Source: an uncultured Clostridia bacterium (GTDB taxonomy: Bacteria; Bacillota; Clostridia; Oscillospirales; Oscillospiraceae). From it: 8,972 bases of DNA. Under the pieces are notes generated by a model that saw nothing but the letters and a program-made list of their open reading frames with translations, was not told the DNA's origin and made no database searches. The position numbers and the translations under genes are program-made. The DNA is taken from contig CAMVOG010000082.1 of assembly GCA_947169005.1 (NCBI GenBank), positions 1 through 8,972 on the forward strand, read 5' to 3'. Positions 1 through 5,011 of this stretch are shown here, in pieces (positions within the stretch are counted from its first letter, which is position 1; each line of letters starts with the position of its first letter).

Positions 1-18
1 CCCCGTTTTGTTATGCTC

Positions 19-1008
19 TTATCCCTCCACGCTGATCCGGATATCGCCGCTGGTGGTGTGGACCTCGCAGGTCGCCCCGCGTCCCTCGGGCACCCGCACG
101 GTGCCGCTGGAGGTGTGGGTGACGAAGGTCTTTTCCGTCAGCAGGGAGCCCGTCACGTCGCCGCTGGTAGCGTCAATATAGACGTCGCCGCCGTCGCAGC
201 CCGAAAGCTCGATCTCGCCGCTGACGGCATGGAGCTTCAGCCGTCCCACGGCCACCAGGCCCGTGAGAAGCTGATCCCCGCTGGTGCTGTTCACTTCCGC
301 CTCGCCGCAGCGCAGGTCCTTCACGCGGATGGTCCCGCTGGTGCTTTCCACGTAGAGCTTCCCGCCGACCCGCAGGGCAGAGAGGGAAATGTCCCCACTG
401 CCGGTGGATACGGAGAGAAGGTCCGGTTCAGCCCCGTCCACGGAAATCTCACCGCTGGCGGCGGAGAGGGTCAGCGTCCCCGTGACGGCGGCGGAGAAGT
501 GAATGTCCCCGCTGGCGGCGCTGAGGGAGGCCAGATCGAAGGAGAAGCCCTCCGGGATGGTCGCGTCCCCGCTGGCGGCGGAGACTGTGAGGCTCTCATA
601 GACCTGTTCGGGCAGAAAAAGGGCGATCTCGTCCTTGCCGAAATCCATCATGGAGAAGAAGCCGGGCTGGTTGTGCCGCTCGATCCGCAGCTCGCCGTTC
701 ACGACCTCGACGGTGTGGGTGCGGTACTGATGCTCCATGCAGACCACCCGGCAGACCCCGTCCTCGGCGGGGCAGAGCCGCAGGTCCCCGTCCAGGCTCT
801 TCACGTCGATGGAGCGGAAGGTCTCGGATACGGTATAGGTCTTTTCCGCCACGTCCGCCCGCTCAGGCGTATTTCCACGGGATACGATGAAGCCAAAGGG
901 CTTGTCGAAACGGAAGCCCATGCCGCCCATGCCGATCACGGCCAGCAAGCCGCCCGCGATGAGAAGAATGAGCGCCACGGCCAGCAGGACCTTTGTAGAT
1001 TTTTTCAT
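19..1008 (-). CDS. DUF4097-family beta-repeat protein, membrane-anchored
   Basis: A 329-residue protein, last gene of the PadR operon. Residues 1-7 are basic and 8-30 form a single hydrophobic segment, so it is probably anchored with the rest outside the cytoplasm. From about residue 55 it is a beta-rich DUF4097 adhesin-like region. Ten Ser-Gly-[Asp/Glu/Thr] turns start at residues 146, 166, 185, 204, 224, 243, 263, 282, 301 and 320, a period of 19-20 residues that suggests a beta-solenoid. It starts 3 bases after the DUF1700 stop, behind an AAGGAG about 12 bases upstream. DUF4097 proteins commonly follow DUF1700 and PadR genes in Firmicutes; their biochemical role is not established, with envelope stress sensing the usual guess. 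Family call is firm, function unknown. Confidence 0.93.
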   Translation of the reverse strand: MKKSTKVLLAVALILLIAGGLLAVIGMGGMGFRFDKPFGFIVSRGNTPERADVAEKTYTVSETFRSIDVKSLDGDLRLCPAEDGVCRVVCMEHQYRTHTVEVVNGELRIERHNQPGFFSMMDFGKDEIALFLPEQVYESLTVSAASGDATIPEGFSFDLASLSAASGDIHFSAAVTGTLTLSAASGEISVDGAEPDLLSVSTGSGDISLSALRVGGKLYVESTSGTIRVKDLRCGEAEVNSTSGDQLLTGLVAVGRLKLHAVSGEIELSGCDGGDVYIDATSGDVTGSLLTEKTFVTHTSSGTVRVPEGRGATCEVHTTSGDIRISVEG

Positions 1009-1011
1009 ATC

Positions 1012-1623
1012 TTACTTACTCTCCTTTTTGCGAATAAAGAGGGCCTTCACGCCCAGCCACAGCTTTTTCCCCAGCAGGAGCAGCCAGCGGGCCACCTGGG
1101 TAAAGGCGAAAAACAGCAGAATGGCGAGACCCGCACAGACGAGGCCGCCGCCGAAGCAGAGCAGCGCCGAGCTCCAGCCTGCGGGCAGGAACCAGAAGCC
1201 GCCCACGATCCCCGCGACGCCCGCCGCCGCCAGGCTCAGCACCACGGCGTAGAGGGAAATGATGACCGCCCACAGCACGACGTATACCGTCAGCACCAGC
1301 GCCGCCGCCGTGATGAGCAGCGACAGCCAGATGGGGGAGCCCACGATGGCCAGCACGATCCAGAGGGGCCGCGTCCCGCCGGAGCGCTCCTTCTTCTCCT
1401 TCACCCGCTGCTTGACGATGGTGGCGAGGGGCAGATCGGCCTCAATGGAGCGGGCCGCGTCCTCCACGCTGTCCAATGCGGCGACGGCCTCTTCCTCCGT
1501 CATGCCGTCCTCCAGCCGCTCGTCGATGCACTCCGCGTAAAAACCGATGGGGCCGTTGACCGCCTCGGGCGGCAGATAGCTCAGCCGCTGCCGGAGCGCG
1601 GCGAGATATTCCGTTTTGTTCAT
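1012..1623 (-). CDS. DUF1700-family membrane protein
   Basis: A 203-residue protein starting MNKTEYLAALRQRL, the usual DUF1700 (HAAS-like) opening. The soluble helical head (1-65) carries the typical segment with EDGMTEEEAVAALD at 38-51. A basic stretch (71-80, KQRVKEKKER) precedes several hydrophobic segments, roughly 86-140, 141-149 and 155-175, and the tail is basic. The ATG at 1623 was chosen because it overlaps the PadR stop as ATGA and has a purine-rich GGGGGAAGGAAG just upstream; the frame stays open further upstream, but that part is out-of-frame PadR sequence. In characterised relatives the DUF1700 head is thought to work with the PadR partner and the membrane part to sense or modulate the envelope; here that is inference. 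Confidence 0.92.
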   Translation of the reverse strand: MNKTEYLAALRQRLSYLPPEAVNGPIGFYAECIDERLEDGMTEEEAVAALDSVEDAARSIEADLPLATIVKQRVKEKKERSGGTRPLWIVLAIVGSPIWLSLLITAAALVLTVYVVLWAVIISLYAVVLSLAAAGVAGIVGGFWFLPAGWSSALLCFGGGLVCAGLAILLFFAFTQVARWLLLLGKKLWLGVKALFIRKKESK

Positions 1624-1931
1624 CTTCCTTCCCCCTTGATAAAGCTGTACGCCCGCATGATGTCCTCCCACTCCCGCAGAAACTCCCCGATGCGCGCCGC
1701 CCCGGCCTCCGTCAGCCGATAGTAGCGCCGCAGACGCCCGTTGTGGGCCACGGAGTATTCGGTCACGTAACCCGCCGCGCAGACGCGCTTTAAAATTGGG
1801 TAAAGAGTGGATTCGGATATCTGTACGTAGGGCGACACGTCCTTGATGATCTGATAGCCGTAGGAATCCTGCTTCTCCAGCGCCTTCAGTACGCAGATCT
1901 CCAAAACTCCCCGCCTGAGCTGTGCGTCCAT
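1620..1931 (-). CDS. PadR-family transcriptional repressor
   Basis: A 103-residue PadR-type winged-helix regulator, a usual length for the short PadR class with a minimal C-terminal dimerisation helix. Visible signatures are QDSYGYQIIKDV (21-32), ESTLYPILKRVCAAGYV (40-56, recognition helix and wing) and RRYYRLTEAG (68-77). It begins behind an ideal AGGAGG about 8 bases before the ATG. Its TGA overlaps the DUF1700 ATG by one base pair step (ATGA), indicating translational coupling. PadR proteins of this type repress their own operon until a ligand or envelope cue releases them. The perfect inverted repeat over the promoter (1952-1974) is a good candidate for its own operator. Confidence 0.95.
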   Translation of the reverse strand: MDAQLRRGVLEICVLKALEKQDSYGYQIIKDVSPYVQISESTLYPILKRVCAAGYVTEYSVAHNGRLRRYYRLTEAGAARIGEFLREWEDIMRAYSFIKGEGR

Positions 1932-1951
1932 AAAAATACCTCCTGACGCAG

Positions 1952-1983
1952 AATACTATATCACGCATAGTATTGTGTGTCAA
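1952..1983 (-). promoter_or_regulatory. PadR operon promoter with overlapping palindromic operator
   Basis: Read on the minus strand: -35 TTGACA (1983-1978), a 17-base spacer, then -10 TATAGT (1960-1955). A perfect 8+8 inverted repeat, AATACTAT and ATAGTATT, spans 1952-1974 with 7 bases between the arms, covering the -10 and most of the spacer. A repressor bound there would block RNA polymerase. The link to the adjacent PadR is inferred from position and symmetry. Confidence 0.85.
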
Positions 1984-1999
1984 GAGGTATTTGGAAAAA

Positions 2000-2031
2000 T
2001 AGTGCTTAGTGCAATAGTGCATAGTGCTTAG
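2000..2031. repeat. Heptamer-like tandem repeat (TAGTGCW)
   Basis: About four and a half copies of a 7-base unit around TAGTGC(T/A), slightly imperfect because one copy has an extra base. It lies just upstream of the PadR promoter, between the two divergent transcription units. Similar short tracts are common between genes in this bacterial group. No function is evident; it could vary in length by slippage. Confidence 0.7.
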
Positions 2032-2040
2032 TTGAAGAAA

Positions 2041-2130
2041 GCCGCCTTGTAGGGGCCACCGTCCCCGTTGCCCCGGCAGCATCGGCGCCGGACAAACAGC
2101 CCGCTCGGGCGAATCCGCAGCCGTGAAAAA
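2041..2130. other. Intergenic stretch between divergent promoters
   Basis: No gene is visible. It contains a fragment resembling the end of the 'gtaggggcg' repeat (2049-2056) and a short hairpin, GCCCG-ct-CGGGC, at 2099-2110. There is no T-run, so the hairpin is not a convincing terminator. Confidence 0.35.
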
Positions 2131-2133
2131 ACC

Positions 2134-2162
2134 TTGACAACCACCCGCGCGTATGCTATACT
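2134..2162 (+). promoter_or_regulatory. Promoter of leader peptide and methyltransferase-GNAT gene
   Basis: TTGACA (2134-2139), a 17-base spacer and TATACT (2157-2162): a near-consensus housekeeping promoter. Transcription would start near 2169, about 26 bases before the leader ATG. Such a strong promoter ahead of a strong terminator is what an attenuated gene needs. Confidence 0.85.
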
Positions 2163-2194
2163 CTGCCCAATTTCAAGGAAAGGGGCGGAACAAT

Positions 2195-2293
2195 ATGACT
2201 ATGATGCCTATTACCCGCGCCCTCCGTCTGCCTGTCCAGTCTGAACAGCTTGATCGTTGCTCAGACCGCAGGCTTATACCTATTTTCGCATAA
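2195..2293 (+). CDS. Candidate 32-residue attenuation leader peptide
   Basis: ATG at 2195 follows a purine-rich SD-like stretch (AGGAAAGGGG, ending about 9 bases upstream) and runs to TAA at 2291-2293. The peptide begins MTMMPITRALRLPV, has seven Arg/His-type basic residues and no membrane segment, and ends RRLIPIFA. Codons 25-29 (2267-2281) carry RNA that can pair in two ways. CTTATACC (2273-2280) pairs with the 5' arm of the downstream terminator (GGTATAGG, 2320-2327), and CAGGCTT (2269-2275) pairs with its 3' arm (AAGCCTG, 2336-2342). Ribosome position on the last codons could therefore decide whether the terminator forms. It is too short to judge by homology; the call rests on promoter, SD, position and pairing. 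Confidence 0.65.
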   Translation: MTMMPITRALRLPVQSEQLDRCSDRRLIPIFA

Positions 2294-2314
2294 CGCGCCT
2301 TTTGACGCAAAACG

Positions 2315-2355
2315 ACGGCGGTATAGGCTTACGGAAAGCCTGTACCGCCGTTTTT
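2315..2355 (+). terminator. Intrinsic terminator acting as attenuator
   Basis: A 16-bp stem, 2315-2330 with 2336-2351, containing one G-U wobble, a 5-base loop (ACGGA), then TTTTT. It sits between the leader stop (2293) and the methyltransferase ribosome site (GGGAGG near 2360), so it would cut transcription before the gene unless an alternative fold forms. It is far too stable to be accidental. Confidence 0.9.
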
Positions 2356-2373
2356 AATTGGGAGGGAAACAAA

Positions 2374-3702
2374 ATGGAAAAGACGGAACTGGACGCCATC
2401 GTCGCCCACTACGAGGGCTATGACGAGGACACGCGCTTCGACGCCCGCTGGTGCCGGGTGGAATATCTGACCACCATGCGCTATATCCACCACTATCTGC
2501 GGCCCGGGGACCGTGTGCTGGAGATCGGCGCGGGGACCGGGCGCTATTCCCTGGCCCTGGCGGGGGAGGGGATCGACGTGACGGCGGTGGAGCTGGTGGA
2601 GAGCAATCTGCGCAAGCTCCGAGCCGGAATCACGCCGGATATGAAGCTCCGGGCCCTGCAGGGCAACGCCCTGGACCTGTCGGAGCTGGAAACCGGGCGT
2701 TACGACGTGACCCTGCTCTTGGGGCCCCTCTATCATCTGCTCACGGAGACCGACAAGCGCCGGGCGCTTGCCGAGGCCCTGCGGGTAACGAAGCCCGGCG
2801 GCGTCCTCATGGCGGCCTGGTGCGTCACGGACGGGCCGATGATCAACTTTACCTTCCGCCTGGACCGCTATAAGGCCCTGACCGAAAGCGGCATGCTGGA
2901 CCCGGGGACCTGGCGCTTCCACCCCGAAAAGGGCTTCCTCTTTGAACACGTCACCAAGGCGGAGATCGGCAGGATCATGGAGGGCTTCCTGGTGGACCGC
3001 CTCCACTACGTCGCCACCGACGGGCTTCTGAGCTTTTTGCAGAAGGAAATGGAGGAAATGGACGAAGAGACCTTTCAGGCCCTGTTGCGCTACCACTTCA
3101 CCGTCTGCGAAAGGGAGGACTTGATCGGCGCCACGGCTCACAGCTTGGACGTGATGAGAAAGAGAGAAGAAAAGGAGGATACTACCATGATACATTTGAT
3201 GATCCCGACTCCGGCCATGGAGCAAGAGGCCATGGTCTTTAAGCAAGCGTTCTACAACGCGGGGGAGCGCGTGATCTGCGGCAGCTACAAGCTGGATAAT
3301 GAACGCTATTCTTACGCTGACTGGCTGGCACTTTTGGAAAGGAATCGTTTCCCGGAAACCGCCGACCCGAAATTCGGCGTGTCCGATACCTTCTTTGCCC
3401 GGAATGAAGAAGAAAAACTGGTTGGGATCATCAACATCCGCTATGAATTGACCCCGTTCTATCGAAATAGCGGACATATCGGGTACAGTGTCGTTCCCGA
3501 TCAGCGGGGAAAGGGCTATGCCGCGCAAATGCTGCTGGCGGTTTTGGAAAAAGCAAGAGAAAACGGCCTGCCTGAGGTGAATCTTGTCTGCAAAGCAAAG
3601 AATATTGCCTCGAAGAAAACGATGCAGAAGGCGGGCGCAGCGCTGTTCCGTGTTTTCGGAGAAGGCGACGACCAGAAAGAGGAATATCGCATCATTTTAT
3701 AA
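2374..3702 (+). CDS. Class I SAM-dependent methyltransferase fused to GNAT acetyltransferase
   Basis: A 442-residue two-domain protein. Residues 1-268 are a class I methyltransferase: motif I VLEIGAGTGRYS (48-59), acidic strand-2 end AVELV (71-75), strand-4 LLLGPLYHL (114-122), PGG (141-143). The family is common in Clostridia as a stand-alone protein of about 260-270 residues ending near CERxxLIG...S, matched here at 245-258. Residues 272-442 are a complete GNAT domain (COG3981-like) with the acetyl-CoA loop DQRGKGYAAQML (375-386). The ATG at 2374 has GGGAGG upstream; the frame is open further 5' but that region holds the attenuator. The junction EKEDTT is a read-through ribosome site, so the GNAT may also be made alone. 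Substrates are unknown. rRNA, drug or small-molecule modification is possible given the attenuator; the domain calls are firm. Confidence 0.92.
   Translation: MEKTELDAIVAHYEGYDEDTRFDARWCRVEYLTTMRYIHHYLRPGDRVLEIGAGTGRYSLALAGEGIDVTAVELVESNLRKLRAGITPDMKLRALQGNALDLSELETGRYDVTLLLGPLYHLLTETDKRRALAEALRVTKPGGVLMAAWCVTDGPMINFTFRLDRYKALTESGMLDPGTWRFHPEKGFLFEHVTKAEIGRIMEGFLVDRLHYVATDGLLSFLQKEMEEMDEETFQALLRYHFTVCEREDLIGATAHSLDVMRKREEKEDTTMIHLMIPTPAMEQEAMVFKQAFYNAGERVICGSYKLDNERYSYADWLALLERNRFPETADPKFGVSDTFFARNEEEKLVGIINIRYELTPFYRNSGHIGYSVVPDQRGKGYAAQMLLAVLEKARENGLPEVNLVCKAKNIASKKTMQKAGAALFRVFGEGDDQKEEYRIIL
3171..3189 (+). promoter_or_regulatory. Internal ribosome binding site at the fusion joint
   Basis: AAAGGAGG (3171-3178) lies 8 bases before an in-frame ATG at 3187. 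It is as good as any start signal in the window and sits exactly at the boundary between the methyltransferase and GNAT domains. It could start a separate 171-residue GNAT protein from the same message. Confidence 0.75.
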
Positions 3703-3705
3703 AAC

Positions 3706-3730
3706 TCCGGCGCGGCCAAGCCGCGCCGGA
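3706..3730 (-). terminator. Hairpin terminator of the convergent methyltransferase gene
   Basis: Arms CCGGCGCGGC and GCCGCGCCGG, closed by a T-A pair, with loop CAA. On the minus strand the stem is followed by AGTTTTAT, so it best fits termination of the 3780-4316 gene. On the plus strand it is followed by A's, so it is a poor plus-strand terminator, although it starts 4 bases after the fusion gene's stop. It is nearly identical to the hairpin at 4945-4969. Confidence 0.7.
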
Positions 3731-3779
3731 AAAAATCTTATGCTGGAAAGGTACCGTTCCCGGCTGCCCATAGTTCATT

Positions 3780-4316
3780 TTAGACTATGCTTTCGATCAG
3801 AAACCCGAAGTTATGTACCCCGACAAAATCATCCCATACCTGCGGTTCTGTGTTTTCGGCGCAAATATATTCCTGTACCTTGAAATTTGTGGCTTCGCAA
3901 TATGTACGGATCGCGTCAGCATCTACCTTCGGGTCCTCCAGATAGTCGATAACGATGTAGTATCGGCTTTGTATGGAAAACAATTTCTGCAAGAGATCCT
4001 GAAAGCTATTGCCGAATTTGCGTGCTTCCCCAAGGAGCAAATGGGCCACAACCAGATCATAATGATCGGGAATAGGAGTATTACAAATATCCTGCTCTAC
4101 CACATTTACCCTATCGGACTGCATATTCCTGATCGTTTTCAGTTTGCGCTCATCGCCTGGATATACGATAGCATCCACGCTTGCTTTCGGGAAATGTGAT
4201 ATGATCGTGGACAGACTGGTCTTGCCGCTTCCTGCATCCAAAATACGACTATTATCCGCGATAGAAAGGCCCGACAATAATCCTCGCAGAATCGTTATAT
4301 GGCTTCGATCATTCAT
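3780..4316 (-). CDS. Small SAM-dependent methyltransferase-like protein
   Basis: A 178-residue protein with a class I methyltransferase core: motif I RILDAGSGKTSLS (24-36), strand 2 VDAIVYPGD (47-55), VVEQDI (72-77) as the adenine-side acidic motif and YDLVVAHLLLGEA (86-98) as strand 4. It is short, with no obvious target-recognition domain. The ATG at 4316 overlaps the stop of a 14-codon ORF (ATGA) and has only a weak GGGG ten bases upstream, so translation is probably coupled. The gene is clearly AT-richer than its neighbours (23 of 60 G+C in 3961-4020) and looks acquired. A transcription attenuator precedes it. The substrate is unknown; an antibiotic or rRNA-related role is suggested only by the leader. 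It is not obviously homologous to the methyltransferase at 2374. Confidence 0.85.
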   Translation of the reverse strand: MNDRSHITILRGLLSGLSIADNSRILDAGSGKTSLSTIISHFPKASVDAIVYPGDERKLKTIRNMQSDRVNVVEQDICNTPIPDHYDLVVAHLLLGEARKFGNSFQDLLQKLFSIQSRYYIVIDYLEDPKVDADAIRTYCEATNFKVQEYICAENTEPQVWDDFVGVHNFGFLIESIV

Positions 4317-4357
4317 AGGTCGATATCCCCTTTCTGTTTACGCTGTGTTTTTCTCAT
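4313..4357 (-). CDS. 14-codon upstream ORF coupled to methyltransferase
   Basis: ATG at 4357 stands 7 bases after a strong GGAGG (4369-4365). It encodes MRKTQRKQKGDIDL and stops at 4313-4315, overlapping the methyltransferase ATG as ATGA. The excellent SD here and weak one at the main gene suggest that ribosomes load on this ORF and reinitiate. The peptide is very basic. It lies downstream of the attenuator, so it acts on translation, not on terminator choice. Confidence 0.7.
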   Translation of the reverse strand: MRKTQRKQKGDIDL

Positions 4358-4370
4358 CTCTTAACCTCCA

Positions 4371-4406
4371 AATAAAAAGTGTGCAGCCTCAACCGAAGCT
4401 ACACAC
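4371..4406 (-). terminator. Intrinsic terminator acting as attenuator of second methyltransferase
   Basis: On the minus strand the arms are GTGTGTAGCTTC (4406-4395) and GAGGCTGCACAC (4390-4379), 12 bp with two G-U pairs and a GGTT loop, followed by TTTTTATT (4378-4371). It lies between the promoter and the ribosome site, only 2 bases before the TGGAGG, so it must be bypassed for expression. Confidence 0.85.
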
Positions 4407-4408
4407 CG

Positions 4409-4536
4409 AAAAACGCATAACTCCGATTGCTGCTACACAAACCTTCACTACCTGTAAAAGATGAGAAGTGGAGATGCGTTTTTACCGAAAGGCAAAAACC
4501 CACCTTCTACAAGTAGCATATTCAGTTTGTGTAGCA
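4409..4536 (-). promoter_or_regulatory. Leader RNA with mutually exclusive stems
   Basis: Minus-strand RNA. Stem A: the first bases of the transcript, TGCTACACAAAC (4536-4525), pair perfectly with GTTTGTGTAGCA (4442-4431). Stem B: a local hairpin GTTTTTGCC/GGTAAAAAC (4499-4491 with 4486-4478), extendable by GAAGGTGG/CCACTTC. Stem C: CGCAT-type pairing of 4483-4470 (AAAAACGCATCTCC) with 4424-4409 (GGAG, TT bulge, ATGCGTTTTT). Stems B and C share 4478-4483, so only one can form, and C ends 2 bases from the attenuator stem. A weak ORF without an SD (4519-4448, 23 residues) crosses stem B and could be the sensed leader peptide, but a ligand-binding RNA is equally possible. Confidence 0.7.
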
Positions 4537-4541
4537 TAGAC

Positions 4542-4570
4542 ATATTATCACACGCAACCGTAAAACACAA
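4542..4570 (-). promoter_or_regulatory. Candidate promoter of second methyltransferase leader
   Basis: Minus strand: TTGTGT (4570-4565), a 17-base spacer, TAATAT (4547-4542); an overlapping GATAAT (4549-4544) with a 15-base spacer is an alternative. The start would be near 4535, placing the 5' arm of the long-range stem at the very 5' end of the RNA. Confidence 0.5.
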
Positions 4571-4722
4571 TCTTTATTTCGATAAATGATCTGCGTTTTT
4601 GCTTTCAGCCTCACAAAAAGAAGAGCAGTTTAACAGCGGAAGAAGTCATCCAACAACAAATCCGGCGCGGTTTGGCCGTGCCGGACAATGCTGTTTTCTT
4701 TTCCACGTATCATGTTTACTAA
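4564..4722 (+). pseudogene. Possible 3' fragment of an unidentified gene
   Basis: An open frame of 52 codons with no start codon behind an SD. Its end, SLTAEEVIQQQIRRG... to ...FFSTYHVY (4627-4719, then TAA), reads like a genuine protein C-terminus. It could be the remnant of a gene cut off when the adjacent methyltransferase module arrived. A competing 27-codon ORF on the minus strand (4713-4630) also lacks an SD. Neither is recognised, and this may be chance. Confidence 0.15.
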
Positions 4723-4748
4723 GCAGCGGTCAGAACAACGCGCCGACC

Positions 4749-4906
4749 CGTAGGGGCGTCCTTCGGACGCCCGGTGCCGCGCAGCGGCACCCAGCGCCGA
4801 CGGCGCTGGCAAATAGCGGCAGGGATAACGCGAAGAAGCTCCCACACTTCGGCGCCTTGCGGCGTCGGCGTCCTGCGGACGCAGGCGGCCAAAGGCCGCC
4901 CCTACG
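4749..4906. repeat. MITE-like hairpin cluster with 10-bp terminal inverted repeats
   Basis: The ends are CGTAGGGGCG (4749-4758) and CGCCCCTACG (4897-4906), perfect inverted repeats. Inside are consecutive GC hairpins: GGGCGTCC-ttc-GGACGCCC, GGTGCCGC-gca-GCGGCACC, CAGCGCC-gac-GGCGCTG, then further ones near 4850-4867, 4868-4883 and 4884-4900. No coding capacity is visible and no target duplication is clear. Elements opening 'gtaggggcg' recur between genes in gut Clostridia. A fragment of the same motif appears at 2049-2056. Confidence 0.75.
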
Positions 4907-4944
4907 ACGAAGCTAACTTAGCCTGATACGCAGATAGTGAAAAA

Positions 4945-4969
4945 TCCGGCGTGGCCAGGCCACGCCGGA
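4945..4969 (-). terminator. Intrinsic terminator of the AAA+ gene
   Basis: Stem arms CCGGCGTGGC and GCCACGCCGG with loop CAG on either strand reading, closed by T-A; on the minus strand it is followed by ATTTTTCAC (T's at 4944-4940 side). It lies about 33 bases past the AAA+ stop. It shares the frame CCGGCG-GGCC-GCC-CGCCGG followed by six A's (plus strand) with the hairpin at 3706-3730. Confidence 0.8.
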
Positions 4970-4970
4970 A

Positions 4971-5011
4971 AAAATATCTTTTATCTTTTATCCTTTATCC
5001 CTTATCTTTTA
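4971..5011. repeat. Heptamer tandem repeat (AAGATAA type) at AAA+ gene end
   Basis: Minus strand: five consecutive 7-base units, AAGATAA, GGGATAA, AGGATAA, AAGATAA, AAGATAT. The first unit holds the last codons and the TAA of the AAA+ gene, so the repeat forms its 3' end. Copy-number change would alter only the untranslated tail unless it reached the stop. Confidence 0.75.

Noticed and set aside
13..1722. 569-codon open frame on the plus strand
   Set aside because: It runs antisense to the DUF4097, DUF1700 and PadR genes, which have clear families and start signals. The frame stays open because of high GC, and the protein is low-complexity Gly/Ala/His.
2257..2373. 39-codon N-terminal extension of the methyltransferase
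   Set aside because: It would run through the leader end and the terminator hairpin. The SD and the conserved protein start point to the ATG at 2374.
2329..3528. 399-codon open frame on the minus strand
   Set aside because: It is antisense to the methyltransferase-GNAT gene, with no SD and no recognisable domain.
4630..4713. 27-codon minus-strand ORF MIRGKENS...
   Set aside because: There is no SD or promoter, and it overlaps the alternative plus-strand fragment; there is no basis to call it a gene.
4749..4906. CRISPR-like array of GC-rich units
   Set aside because: The units are different hairpins, with no identical repeats and no regular spacers.
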